Part shown: piece by piece, positions 22,333 to 31,960 of the stretch | How the letters are laid out: every line of letters begins with the position of its first letter | Numbering within the stretch: position 1 is the first letter of the stretch | Assembly (NCBI GenBank): GCA_966250375.1 | Contig: CBINHE010000038.1 | Location: 1 to 38,715 of the forward strand | DNA length: 38,715 nt | Source: CAMLDH01 sp966250375 | GTDB lineage: Bacteria > Pseudomonadota > Gammaproteobacteria > Burkholderiales > Burkholderiaceae_D | Direction of reading: 5' to 3' | Notes under the pieces: generated by a model | Told to the model about the DNA's origin: nothing | What the model saw: the letters and a program-made list of their open reading frames with translations, nothing else | The model's database searches: none | Program-made: the position numbers and the translations under genes

Positions 22333-23286
22333 ATGGCTGAATCGCGGATCGTTATTTACGGCGCCATCGCCGGCAATCTGGGGATTGCGGTGACCAAGTT
22401 TGTCGTCGCCGGTGTCACTGGCAGTTCCGCGATGCTGTCCGAAGCAATTCATTCCACTGTAGATACCGGTAACGGCTTGCTTCTGCTACTGGGCCTGAGG
22501 CTGAGCAAACGCAAAGCCGACCCGGAGCATCCTTTCGGGCATGGCAAGGAAGTGTATTTCTGGAGCTTGATCGTCGCCGTCCTGATTTTCGGCGTAGGCG
22601 GTGGCATGTCCGCCTACGAGGGGGTGCTGCATATGCTGCATCCGGAACCGATGCGAGACCCGACATGGAATTACATCGTGCTCGGGGTTGCCGCTGTGTT
22701 CGAAGGCATCAGCTTTTCGATCGCTCTGCATGCGGTACTGCAAAGGAAAGACGGCAAATCGTTCTGGAAGACGCTCCATGTGAGCAAGGACCCAGGCACA
22801 TTTACCGTGGTGGCCGAAGACAGCGCTGCGCTCGCCGGCTTGGCGCTGGCCGCCCTTGGCGTGTATGGCAGCCATCGCTTGGCGATGCCGGTGCTGGACG
22901 GCGCGGCATCGGTCGCCATCGGTGTGTTGCTGGCGGGCGTGGCGATACTGCTGATTTATGAAAGCAATGGCTTGCTGATCGGCGAGGGCGTCGATCGCGA
23001 AACCGCACGGGCGATTCGTCAACTGGTGCAGGACGATGACTCGGTGGCAGCAGCTGCGCAGCCGCTCACCATGTATTTCGGCCCGGACGATATCCTGCTG
23101 GCGCTCGATGTGGAATTCAGGAAAGGCGTGTCGGGCAGCGAAATCGTGGCAGCGATCAATCGTATCGAAGGCAACATCCGAGCGCGCTTCAAGGCGGTAA
23201 AACGGATTTATATCGAAGCCCATCCGCTTGCGACGACGGCGCACAGCACGGATGCCGCATCTGCCGCGCAGTCGGCGGCACGGTAG
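22333..23286 (+). CDS. Cation diffusion facilitator family transporter
   Basis: A 317-residue inner-membrane metal:proton antiporter candidate (Zn2+, Fe2+ or similar). Membrane segment 2 has S-E-A-I-H-S-T-V-D-T-G-N with the H-x-x-x-D metal ligands, followed by the family motif H-P-F-G-H-G-K-E-V-Y-F-W. In segment 5 the usual H-x-x-x-D is replaced by E-D-S-A-A-L-A-G, as in the SLC30A9-like branch, so the metal site differs from YiiP. The C-terminal cytoplasmic domain (about 210-295) has the typical alpha/beta layout ending R-I-Y-I-E-A. It stands alone, so substrate specificity cannot be set. Confidence 0.9.
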   Translation: MAESRIVIYGAIAGNLGIAVTKFVVAGVTGSSAMLSEAIHSTVDTGNGLLLLLGLRLSKRKADPEHPFGHGKEVYFWSLIVAVLIFGVGGGMSAYEGVLHMLHPEPMRDPTWNYIVLGVAAVFEGISFSIALHAVLQRKDGKSFWKTLHVSKDPGTFTVVAEDSAALAGLALAALGVYGSHRLAMPVLDGAASVAIGVLLAGVAILLIYESNGLLIGEGVDRETARAIRQLVQDDDSVAAAAQPLTMYFGPDDILLALDVEFRKGVSGSEIVAAINRIEGNIRARFKAVKRIYIEAHPLATTAHSTDAASAAQSAAR

Positions 23287-23535
23287 GCAAGAGACTAGCG
23301 CCAAGCAGTTTTCAATGGCATATGTTTTGCGTAATTTGGTCTCTGGGAAGCGATAGGGAAATCACGAGAATTACACAAATATCGCCCTTGATTGAAAGGG
23401 CGCTGCCCGCAGACTAGAGCGGCACGGACTGAACCATTCACTTCCTATCTCATCGAGGAACTGGCTGTGCAGGGCATGAAGTGAAGCTGTTTGCCAGCGA
23501 CGATTCCAGTGCCGGCTAGCGAAAAGGAGCTTGCG

Positions 23536-25695
23536 ATGGATGACAATACGCAGCAGTGGACGGTTGAGGCAACCGCCGCGCCTGCCGACGAGCGTCGGCG
23601 CGTATTGAAGCATAACGATACCTTTGCCGTGTTCGACCTGTACGGTGATGTCTGCACGGATGGCCTGCGCGAGGCGGGTATTTACAAGGGCGATACACGC
23701 TATCTTTCCAGGCACGAACTGCTGATCGAAGGCGTCCGGCCGATGTTCCTCAATTCAGCGGTAAAGGACGACAACGGTCTTTTCATCATCGAGTTGATGA
23801 ATCCGGATTTGCACCCCGAAGATCGACCTTCCATTCCGAAAGGAAGCTTGCACATCTTCCGCGCCAAGCTGTTGCGCAATGACGTGTGCTACGAGCATGT
23901 GCGTGTCGTCAATTTCGGCATGGAGGCAGTAGATACCTCTCTATCGATGATGTTCGGCGTCGATTATGCGGACATTTTCGAGGTGCGCGGCTTTCACCGT
24001 CGCCAACGCGGGGAGATGCTGCCGCCGCAAGTCACCGGTAACGAGCTGCAGCTGAGTTACTGCGGGCTGGATCAGGTCGTGCGCTTGACGCGCATCCTGT
24101 GCAATCCGCCTCCGCATAGTCTGACTGCCGGACGAGCCGACTTCAGGCTGGCCTTGCCGCCGGGCGGCGACTTGCATATCTACATCACGACAGTGTGCGA
24201 AGAGCAAGGACAGTCGCAGGTTACGCCGACCGATTATTTTTCCGCATTTACGCAAACCGAACAGGCTTGCGCCAGCCGCGCTTGCATGCACAGCAAGATC
24301 GTTACCTCCAATCCGCTCTTCAACTTCTGGATCGACCGTTCCACCGCCGATCTGGATATGCTCAGTACCCAATTGCCGGAAGGACCGTATCCCTATGCCG
24401 GCCTGCCTTGGTACGCGACGACGTTCGGACGCGACGGCATCCTCACTGCGTACCAATACCTGTGGCTCGATCCTGGCATGGCAAGAGGCGTGCTGGCTTT
24501 TCTCGCCGCTAGTCAAGCCACCGAACACGATCCGGAAAGTGATGCCGAGCCGGGCAAGATTTTGCACGAAGCGCGCCACGGCGAACTGGCGGCGCAAGGC
24601 GAGATTCCGTTTCGCCGCTATTACGGCACGGTGGATGCGACGCCGTTGTTCATCGGTCTGGCCGGCGCTTACTACCGGCGCACCGGCGACTTGGATTTCA
24701 TTCGCGACATCTGGCCTCACATCAAGAACGCGCTGCACTGGATCGACTGTGATGGCGACAGCGATGGCGACGGCTTCGTCGAGTATGCGCGCCATACCGG
24801 CAAAGGACTGGTGCAGCAGGGCTGGAAGGATTCGCACGATTCCATATTCCATCGTGACGGACGACTGGCCGATGCGCCGATCGCGCTGTGCGAAGTGCAG
24901 GGCTATGTCTATGACGCGAAGCTGCAAGCCGCCATGCTTGCCGCGCTGCTGGGTGAGCCGGCCTTGGAACGCAAGCTGCGGGAAGAGGCATACCTGCTCA
25001 AAAAAAACTTCAACGATGCATTCTGGTGCGAAGAAATCGGCAGTTATGCGCTTGCGCTCGATGGCGAAAAAAGGCAGTGCGCGGTAGCGACGTCGAATGC
25101 AGGCCACGCGCTATGGACCGGCATTGCCGATCCTGGGCTGGCGGCGCGCGTGGCCGACCGGCTGCTATGCGAGGATTTTTTTTGCGGCTGGGGCGTGCGC
25201 ACGGTTGCCGCCAAAACCGTTCGTTATAACCCGATGGCCTATCACAACGGCTCGGTCTGGCCTCACGATAATGCACTGATCGCCGCCGGCATGGCGCGCT
25301 ACGGCTTCACCGACAAGGCGATGGCGATTTTCAGTGGACTGATGGAGGCCAGCCAATACGTGGATCAGCATCGCATGCCGGAATTGTTCTGCGGCTTTTC
25401 GAAGCATCCCGGCGAAGGCCCGACGCTGTATCCGGTCGCTTGCTCGCCGCAAGCGTGGGCCGCGGCCAGCGTGTTCGGCCTGTTGCAGGCATGTCTGGGC
25501 CTGTGCTTCGATCTCGACAAACCGGAAGTCCGGTTTTGCAATCCGCGCTTGCCGCCGTTTCTCGATACGGTGGAGATCACCGGCCTGTCGATCGGCGGCG
25601 CCACGCTGGATCTGTCGCTGCAACGTTATCCGAACAACGTTGGCATCAATCTGATGCGCAAACAAGGCCAGATCGATGTGGTGGCCGTGAAGTGA
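23536..25695 (+). CDS. Amylo-alpha-1,6-glucosidase / glycogen debranching-type enzyme
   Basis: A 719-residue cytoplasmic enzyme. The N-terminal glycogen-debranching N domain (about 20-230) is marked by F-A-V-F-D-L-Y-G-D-V and G-I-Y-K-G-D-T-R-Y-L-S-R. The C-terminal (alpha/alpha)6 glucosidase domain contains T-T-F-G-R-D-G, D-G-D-G-F-V-E-Y, Q-G-W-K-D-S and Y-H-N-G-S-V-W-P-H-D-N-A-L-I-A-A-G. The family hydrolyses alpha-1,6 or related glucosidic bonds in stored or imported glucans. AAGGAG 6 nt upstream selects ATG 23536 over the longer frame at 23491. No glycogen operon is adjacent. Confidence 0.9.
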   Translation: MDDNTQQWTVEATAAPADERRRVLKHNDTFAVFDLYGDVCTDGLREAGIYKGDTRYLSRHELLIEGVRPMFLNSAVKDDNGLFIIELMNPDLHPEDRPSIPKGSLHIFRAKLLRNDVCYEHVRVVNFGMEAVDTSLSMMFGVDYADIFEVRGFHRRQRGEMLPPQVTGNELQLSYCGLDQVVRLTRILCNPPPHSLTAGRADFRLALPPGGDLHIYITTVCEEQGQSQVTPTDYFSAFTQTEQACASRACMHSKIVTSNPLFNFWIDRSTADLDMLSTQLPEGPYPYAGLPWYATTFGRDGILTAYQYLWLDPGMARGVLAFLAASQATEHDPESDAEPGKILHEARHGELAAQGEIPFRRYYGTVDATPLFIGLAGAYYRRTGDLDFIRDIWPHIKNALHWIDCDGDSDGDGFVEYARHTGKGLVQQGWKDSHDSIFHRDGRLADAPIALCEVQGYVYDAKLQAAMLAALLGEPALERKLREEAYLLKKNFNDAFWCEEIGSYALALDGEKRQCAVATSNAGHALWTGIADPGLAARVADRLLCEDFFCGWGVRTVAAKTVRYNPMAYHNGSVWPHDNALIAAGMARYGFTDKAMAIFSGLMEASQYVDQHRMPELFCGFSKHPGEGPTLYPVACSPQAWAAASVFGLLQACLGLCFDLDKPEVRFCNPRLPPFLDTVEITGLSIGGATLDLSLQRYPNNVGINLMRKQGQIDVVAVK

Positions 25696-25902
25696 TATCC
25701 CTCATATCCATTTTGCTGAAGATAAATACCATGCGAAAACCGAGCACCTTCGCGCATTTGTCGAAGTCATCGGCGCATGCAAATTGTCTGTGGCAAGGCG
25801 GGAAACACCGTTTTGCGGGCAAGGCCGCTCGCACTGGTATCGGCTAGTGACCTTGCTAGATCGAAAACTTCAGCGTGGCAGAGCCTCCGGCATCGCATGC
25901 GC

Positions 25903-26718
25903 TCACAATGACAGTAGCAACGCGGCATAGCCGAACGCACCCAGTGCAAACGCACTGAAGCGGCTTTCGCGTTCTTCCGGCAATTCTTCTTTCAGCACAT
26001 TCAGAATCACGCCGCCCGACAGGAATGCCACTAATAGCGCCAGCGCAACCGGCCCGATTTCAACCGCGAAGGCGAGCGCGCTGCCCGCAATGATGGCGGC
26101 AGCCAGTATCCAGCGTCCGATGCGGGTATACAGATTCTTGTGATGTTCGCGCAAGCCGAAATCGTTGACAATGAAATGCAAGGTCATGGCCAGCGTGAAA
26201 AACAGCAACCTGCGCAAACTTGATTGTTCTTCGTGCAGCAGAAGGTAGCCGACCAACGCGTTGTAGATGGCAAAAGCGCTAGTGCTGACCCAGAATACCT
26301 GCGGGCTGGTGACGTCGGCGCCGGTTGTCTGTCGTTGCAGGCGGCGCGATTGCAAGGCCGCACGATCCAGTCCGTAGAAGGTCGTCAGCCCGAACAGCGC
26401 GACCAGATAGGCGTGGTATTCAAGAAATGCAAAGCGCTCGCCTGCTGCCTGCCGCAATACTTCCTGGTGATGTCCCAGCTCGGGCAGCAGACGCACGAAC
26501 ACATAAGCGACCGATATGCCGCCCGCGATCGACAGCAAACGGCTGCGCGGTGTTACGTTCAAGAAGCGCATCTTGGCGCCGACAAGGTGCACAAGGGAAA
26601 GGCACGCAAGCGCCAGCAAGACGGGGATGGATAGTTTCAATGCTTGCCAAGGAATATTTATTGCCGTATCGAGGCAGGTTCGGCCACAGCGAAAACATTC
26701 GTCAATGCATTGCTGCAT
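25903..26718 (-). CDS. ZIP-like multi-spanning membrane protein with a DUF326-type N-terminal fragment
   Basis: From about residue 25 this is a membrane protein with seven or so helices. It resembles ZIP/YbfB-like permeases in layout (V-H-L-V-G-A-K, A-Y-V-F-V-R-L-L-P-E-L, H-E-E-Q-S, F-L-S-G-G-V-I-L-N-V-L-K-E-E-L-P-E-E-R). The first 20 residues (M-Q-Q-C-I-D-E-C-F-R-C-G-R-T-C-L-D-T-A) are the opening of a DUF326 cysteine-rich, copper-binding-type four-helix protein. The frame stays open further upstream (to 26844), also with DUF326-like residues (HPVFHALPDM). No ribosome site fits any ATG well. It seems to be an in-frame joining of a DUF326 start with a membrane-protein gene that lost its own start, so its expression is uncertain. 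Confidence 0.6.
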   Translation of the reverse strand: MQQCIDECFRCGRTCLDTAINIPWQALKLSIPVLLALACLSLVHLVGAKMRFLNVTPRSRLLSIAGGISVAYVFVRLLPELGHHQEVLRQAAGERFAFLEYHAYLVALFGLTTFYGLDRAALQSRRLQRQTTGADVTSPQVFWVSTSAFAIYNALVGYLLLHEEQSSLRRLLFFTLAMTLHFIVNDFGLREHHKNLYTRIGRWILAAAIIAGSALAFAVEIGPVALALLVAFLSGGVILNVLKEELPEERESRFSAFALGAFGYAALLLSL

Positions 26719-27038
26719 GTCGGGCAACGCATGAAAGACGGGATGATTTCTCTTCGGGCGAAACTGCCTATGGAAAAGCACGTCAATGCAGTATCTGTAC
26801 CAGACGAAGGCCTTTGCTTGCTCCGCGTTACGCACAATGAGCATGACGTAAGGCTGACACGGGCCATGTAAAAGCAGCCATGTGCAATGGGCTTCGGATG
26901 ATAGAAATATCCAGCCTATATTTGCATGAATATATGGCGCGTCGCTTCAGCGCGGCGCTCTGGGCACTGAAATTGCATCTGGACCCCACTTGCAAGTTTG
27001 CGTGGACTCGTGCGTCACATTGCGATTGATTTTCATCT

Positions 27039-27689
27039 ATGCCCCAAGCCTTTAGCCGAACAGACGTTCTCGTGATCAAGCTTGTTCTTGTCGGTAGCGT
27101 GATATTCATCGTCGCTGCAGTCTTTATCGCACGCTGGCGCATGGCTCCCGCATATGCGGCGCAAGAGCCGGTCAGTCAGCCGATCCGGTTCAGTCACAAG
27201 CATCACGTCGGCGATGACGGTCTGGACTGCCGCTACTGCCACACCTCGGTTGAAAAATCGTCTTTCGCCGGCATGCCCTCGACACAGATCTGTCTGACCT
27301 GTCATTCGCAGCTGTTCCGCGACTCGCCGGAGCTTGCGCCGCTGCACGCAAGCATGCGCACGGATACGCCGATTCGCTGGAACCGCGTGTATGACTTGCC
27401 AGATTTTGTCTATTTCGACCACAGCATTCATGTCAACAAGGGCGTGGCCTGCATGGAATGTCATGGGCGGGTCGATCAAATGCCGCTGATGCTGCGCAAG
27501 GAAGCACTCGACATGCAGTGGTGCCTCGGTTGCCACCGCAGTGCGCCGCAGCATGTTAGGCCGCTGGCGCAAGTGTTCCGGATGCAGGACCAGCGCCCGC
27601 TGTCCAACCAGGAACTTGCGCAATTGAACCGGCTGTACCACCTGCAGGACACGCGACGCTTGACCGACTGTTCGACTTGCCATCGCTGA
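27039..27689 (+). CDS. actA: ActA, pentaheme cytochrome c subunit of Alternative Complex III
   Basis: A 216-residue protein with an N-terminal membrane anchor (about 10-30) and a periplasmic domain carrying five C-x-x-C-H heme sites (CRYCH, CLTCH, CMECH, CLGCH, CSTCH). ActA passes electrons from the Fe-S/quinol site of ACIII to the cytochrome ActE or to the oxidase. F-S-H-K-H-H-V-G-D-D-G-L-D-C-R-Y-C-H is the usual start of this subunit. It is first in a plus-strand cluster and is followed by actB 2 nt after its stop. No clear ribosome site precedes the ATG. Confidence 0.93.
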   Translation: MPQAFSRTDVLVIKLVLVGSVIFIVAAVFIARWRMAPAYAAQEPVSQPIRFSHKHHVGDDGLDCRYCHTSVEKSSFAGMPSTQICLTCHSQLFRDSPELAPLHASMRTDTPIRWNRVYDLPDFVYFDHSIHVNKGVACMECHGRVDQMPLMLRKEALDMQWCLGCHRSAPQHVRPLAQVFRMQDQRPLSNQELAQLNRLYHLQDTRRLTDCSTCHR

Positions 27690-27691
27690 CC

Positions 27692-30568
27692 ATGAAAAAA
27701 CAGACCGTCATTCCGATTGCTGACGCACGTGACGATACGGCTGAGGATGGTATCGATCGTCGCAGCTTTCTCAAACTGATGGCGGCGTCCGCCGCGCTGG
27801 CCTCGGCCGGCTGCAAGGGGCCGCCGCAAGAACAGATCGTGCCTTACGTGCGCATGCCCGAGATGATGGTGCCTGGCAAGCCGGTCTACTACGCGAGCGC
27901 CTTCGTGCATCGGGGATTCGCACAAGGCGTGCTGATCGAATCGAACACGGGCCGCCCGACCAAGATCGAGGGTAATCCGCTGCATCCGGCCAGTCTGGGC
28001 GCGACCGATGTCTTCGCGCAGGCGTCGATCCTGCAGCTGTGGGACCCGGACCGTTCCCAAGCTGTGTATCGTGGCCAAGCGCTGTCGACTTGGGAGGCGT
28101 TCGAGACAGCATTGCAGGCGCAGCGCGAAACATGGAGCAAGGATGGCGGTGCAGGATTACGCATTCTCACCGGCACGATCACATCGCCGACGCTGGCCGA
28201 CCAGTTGGCCGCGTTGCTGCGGCGCTATCCGAACGCGCGCTGGCATTGCCACGATCCGCTGCATGACGATGCGGCAATCGCGGCGGCGCGTCTGGCGTTC
28301 GGCAAACCGGTCGATACCGTGCTGCATCTGGACAAGGCGGCGGTGGTCATCGCCGTCGATATAGACCTGTTCGGCGCGTTGCCGGGCAGCGTGCGGTATG
28401 CGCACGACTTCGCGCAGCGGCGACGGTCGGGCGATGGCGTTGCCGGCAATCGCCTGTATGCGGTCGAAATACGGCCGACATTGTGCGGCGCCAGGGCAGA
28501 CAGTCGGCTGGCATTGCCGCCGGCCGAGATCGAACGCCTCATCTGGCGCGTTGCTGCACGCATCGGTACGCCCGGCGTGCCGGCAAGCCTGAGCGGTGCG
28601 GCGGACGCCGACAGCAATCGCTGGGAAGCTGCGCTGGCAGACGCGTTGATTGCGCATCGCGGCGAGAGCTTGATCGTCGCTGGCGGCAGCATGTCGCCCG
28701 CCACGCGTGCGCTCGTGCATGCGATGAATGCCACGCTTGGCAATGTCGGCAAGACCATTACCACTATCGCGCCGGTCGATGCGGCACCGATCGATCATGT
28801 CGAGTCGATCACCAATCTCGCAGCGGAGATGGCGGCCGGCAAGGTCAAATCGCTCGTCATGCTCGACCTCAATCCGGTGTATGACGCGCCAGCCGACCTC
28901 GGCTTTGCCAAGGCGCTCGACCGGGTGCCGTTTTCCGTGCATCTTGGCCTGTACCGTGACGAGACCGGCCGCCATGCCGCGTGGCATTTGCCGCTAAGCC
29001 ACGCGTATGAACACTGGAGCGATGCGCGTGCTTACGACGGCACGGCCAGCATTGTCCAGCCCGCGATTGCGCCGTTATACGGTGGCCGCTCGGCGCATGA
29101 ACTGGTGGCGCTGCTGGTCAACGACGGCACGCGCAGCGGCCACGCGCTCGTGCGCCGCACTTGGGCGCGTCACGCCGCCGGACCCGATTTCGAAACATTC
29201 TGGACCGAGGCCTTGCGCCAAGGCGTGATCGCCGACAGCGTATCGGCTGCGTTGGCGATCGGCTCCGTGCATGCGCCGTCGCCGCCGCACGTCGCCGCCG
29301 CGCCGTTGGCCGCGGTGTTCGTTCCCGATCCGTCGACCGGCGCCGGCGAATTCGCCAACAATTCCTGGCTGCAGGAGTTGCCGCGGCCGTTCACGAAACT
29401 GACCTGGGATAACGTCGCCTTGATCGGTGCAGCCACCGCCCATTCGCGCGGGTTGGCAACCGGCGACCTTGTGCGGCTGAACCTCGACGCGATGCCGGAC
29501 CACGTACTTGACATCCCGGTCTGGGTTTTGCCGCAGCATGCCGAAGGCGTGATATCGCTGCCGCTCGGCTACGGCCGGACGGCGGCCGGTCGCGTCGGTA
29601 ATGGCGTTGGCGCCAACACCTATGTCCTGCGCACAGTCGCTGCGGCGCGTGGCCGTGCCGCACTGCAGTTGCACAAGACCGGCAAGCAGCACGTACTGGC
29701 GATGACGCAGCAACATACGACGATGGAAGGGCGCGACATCGTGCGCATGGCGACGCTTGCGCAATACCGGGAGAATTCGTATTTCGCCACCGATGCGCCG
29801 AAGAAGCGCGTGCCCAGGGACTCACTCTATCCGGAATGGGAATACAAGGATTACAAATGGGGCATGGCGATCGATCTTAATGCCTGCATCGGCTGCAATG
29901 CCTGCACGATTGCGTGCCAGGCCGAAAACAATATTCCGACCGTCGGCAAGGAAGAAGTCTTGCGCGGACGCGAGATGCACTGGATCCGCGTTGACCGCTA
30001 TGAGGTGCAACATCGCGGTGCCGGACGCTCGGCGCGCTCGGTATTCCAGCCCGTGCCGTGCATGCATTGCGAAACGGCGCCGTGCGAAGAGGTGTGTCCG
30101 GTCGGCGCCACCGTGCACGATAGCGAGGGCTTGAATGTGCAGGTCTACAACCGCTGCGTCGGCACGCGCTTTTGTTCCAACAATTGCCCGTACAAGGTGC
30201 GGCGCTTCAACTTCCTGCAGTATTCCAACAACGAAGTTGAAAGCCTCAAGGCGGTGCAGAATCCGGAGGTGACGGTGCGTCGGCGCGGCGTGATGGAGAA
30301 GTGCACGTATTGCCTGCAACGCATTACGCGTGCGCGGATCGAAGCGGAAAAACTCGGCCGCCCCTTGCAGGATGGCGAAGTCGTGACCGCGTGCCAGGCA
30401 GTGTGCTCGACCGAGGCGATCGTGTTCGGCGACCTGAATAATCCGAACAGCAAGGTCAATCGCGCCAAGGCGTCGCCGCTCGACTATGCACTGCTGGCGG
30501 AACTCAACACACGTCCGCGCACGACTTATGCGGCGATGGTGACGAATCCCGATCCGGAGCTGGAGTAG
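27692..30568 (+). CDS. actB: ActB, fused molybdopterin-oxidoreductase-like/ferredoxin subunit of ACIII
   Basis: A 958-residue TAT-exported protein (D-R-R-S-F-L-K-L twin-arginine signal at about 27-34). Residues to about 700 form a molybdopterin-oxidoreductase-like domain that in ACIII lacks the cofactor. The C-terminal part is a four-cluster ferredoxin: C-I-G-C-N-A-C-T-I-A-C, C-M-H-C-E-T-A-P-C-E-E-V-C-P, C-V-G-T-R-F-C-S-N-N-C-P and C-T-Y-C with C-Q-A-V-C. Together they link quinol oxidation to the hemes. ATG 27692 follows the actA stop, and actC starts 3 nt after it. Confidence 0.95.
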   Translation: MKKQTVIPIADARDDTAEDGIDRRSFLKLMAASAALASAGCKGPPQEQIVPYVRMPEMMVPGKPVYYASAFVHRGFAQGVLIESNTGRPTKIEGNPLHPASLGATDVFAQASILQLWDPDRSQAVYRGQALSTWEAFETALQAQRETWSKDGGAGLRILTGTITSPTLADQLAALLRRYPNARWHCHDPLHDDAAIAAARLAFGKPVDTVLHLDKAAVVIAVDIDLFGALPGSVRYAHDFAQRRRSGDGVAGNRLYAVEIRPTLCGARADSRLALPPAEIERLIWRVAARIGTPGVPASLSGAADADSNRWEAALADALIAHRGESLIVAGGSMSPATRALVHAMNATLGNVGKTITTIAPVDAAPIDHVESITNLAAEMAAGKVKSLVMLDLNPVYDAPADLGFAKALDRVPFSVHLGLYRDETGRHAAWHLPLSHAYEHWSDARAYDGTASIVQPAIAPLYGGRSAHELVALLVNDGTRSGHALVRRTWARHAAGPDFETFWTEALRQGVIADSVSAALAIGSVHAPSPPHVAAAPLAAVFVPDPSTGAGEFANNSWLQELPRPFTKLTWDNVALIGAATAHSRGLATGDLVRLNLDAMPDHVLDIPVWVLPQHAEGVISLPLGYGRTAAGRVGNGVGANTYVLRTVAAARGRAALQLHKTGKQHVLAMTQQHTTMEGRDIVRMATLAQYRENSYFATDAPKKRVPRDSLYPEWEYKDYKWGMAIDLNACIGCNACTIACQAENNIPTVGKEEVLRGREMHWIRVDRYEVQHRGAGRSARSVFQPVPCMHCETAPCEEVCPVGATVHDSEGLNVQVYNRCVGTRFCSNNCPYKVRRFNFLQYSNNEVESLKAVQNPEVTVRRRGVMEKCTYCLQRITRARIEAEKLGRPLQDGEVVTACQAVCSTEAIVFGDLNNPNSKVNRAKASPLDYALLAELNTRPRTTYAAMVTNPDPELE

Positions 30569-30571
30569 GGC

Positions 30572-31960
30572 ATGGCAAACGACACGCCTCGTCCGCCCGT
30601 CTCGAAGGATATCGGTGTGTTGCGCGCCGGTTGGGGCTACGCCTCGGTGTCCGACAAGATTTCCGACATCGTTCTGACACGACCGGCCGGCTGGGGCTGG
30701 ATCACGGCCTTCCTGTTTACTTTCGCTGGCGTGCTCGTGTTCTTCGGCGCGACCGTCTGGCTGTTCGTCAAGGGCGTCGGCATCTGGGGCGTCAATATTC
30801 CGGTTGCGTGGGGCTATGCGATCGGCAATTTCGTCTGGTGGATCGGCATCGGTCATGCCGGTACCTTCATCTCGGCCGTGCTGTTGCTTCTGCGGCAGAA
30901 ATGGCGCACCTCGATCAACCGTTTCGCCGAAGCGATGACGCTGTTCGCCGCCGGTATCGCCGGCATCTTCCCGATCCTGCATCTCGGCCGACCGTGGTTC
31001 TTTTACTGGCTGGTGCCTTATCCCGACGTGATGAATGTCTGGCCGCAATGGCGCAGTCCGTTGGTGTGGGATTTTTTTGCAATCAGCACCTATCTGCTGG
31101 TGTCGCTGCTGTTCTGGTATGTCGGCCTGATTCCCGATATGGCGACGTTGCGCGACCGTGCCGGCGTGCATCCGGTGCAGCGCGGCAAGCAATTCATCTA
31201 CGGCTTGCTGGCGCTCGGCTGGCGCGGCGAGGCACGGCACTGGGCGCGTTACGAGACGGCCTATCTGCTGCTGGCAGGCCTTGCCACGCCGCTCGTGGTA
31301 TCGGTGCATACGATCGTGTCGTTCGACTTCGCCATCGGCAACACGCCCGGTTATCACTCGACCATCTTCCCACCGTATTTTGTCGCCGGCGCCTTGTTCT
31401 CCGGGTTTGCGATGGTGCTGACGCTGGCGATTCCGTTGCGGCATTTCTTCGGCCTGCAAGACTTCATCACGCGACGCCATCTTGCTAATGCAGCGAAGGT
31501 GCTGATCGTCACCAGTTGGCTGGTTGGTTACGGCTACGCGGCTGAAATTTTTACTGCCTATTACAGCGGCGACGAATATGAAATTTACATGACGGTCAAC
31601 CGCTGGACCGGCGTCTATGCGCCGGTGTATTGGTCCATGCTCTTCTGTAATGTGCTCGTGCCGCAACTGCTGTGGTCGCGCCGCATACGGCACAGCATCT
31701 GGCTGCTGTTCGGCATCAGCCTCGTGATCAATCTCGGCATGTGGATGGAGCGCTTCCTGATCGTCGTCTCCAGCCTGCATCGCGATTTCCTGCCGTCGGC
31801 CTGGGGCGTGTTTTATCCGACCTTCTGGGATTGGGTGCAACTGCTGTCGTCGATCGCGTTGTTCGTCTGGCTGTTCCTGCTGTTCGTGCGCTTCCTGCCA
31901 GCGATCTCGATTGCCGAGATGCGCGAGCTGGTGCGCGAAAGCGCGCAGGAGGGATCATGA
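30572..31960 (+). CDS. actC: ActC, NrfD-like quinol-oxidising membrane subunit of ACIII
   Basis: A 462-residue polytopic protein of about ten helices. It has typical NrfD/PsrC features: G-I-G-H-A-G-T-F-I-S-A in the second helix region, then H-L-G-R-P-W-F-F-Y-W-L-V-P-Y-P. A later helix carries V-S-V-H-T-I-V-S-F-D-F-A and T-P-G-Y-H-S-T-I-F-P-P-Y-F-V-A-G-A. ActC binds quinol and is thought to be coupled to proton translocation. GGAG upstream supports the ATG, and its stop overlaps actD by ATGA. Confidence 0.94.
   Translation: MANDTPRPPVSKDIGVLRAGWGYASVSDKISDIVLTRPAGWGWITAFLFTFAGVLVFFGATVWLFVKGVGIWGVNIPVAWGYAIGNFVWWIGIGHAGTFISAVLLLLRQKWRTSINRFAEAMTLFAAGIAGIFPILHLGRPWFFYWLVPYPDVMNVWPQWRSPLVWDFFAISTYLLVSLLFWYVGLIPDMATLRDRAGVHPVQRGKQFIYGLLALGWRGEARHWARYETAYLLLAGLATPLVVSVHTIVSFDFAIGNTPGYHSTIFPPYFVAGALFSGFAMVLTLAIPLRHFFGLQDFITRRHLANAAKVLIVTSWLVGYGYAAEIFTAYYSGDEYEIYMTVNRWTGVYAPVYWSMLFCNVLVPQLLWSRRIRHSIWLLFGISLVINLGMWMERFLIVVSSLHRDFLPSAWGVFYPTFWDWVQLLSSIALFVWLFLLFVRFLPAISIAEMRELVRESAQEGS

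Noticed and set aside
23941..25107. 388-codon minus-strand frame within the glucosidase gene
   Set aside because: Shadow frame; the plus-strand protein has clear family motifs throughout.
29822..31840. 672-codon minus-strand open frame across actB/actC
   Set aside because: A consequence of high G+C codon bias in actB and actC. His/Arg/Gln-rich composition without domains.
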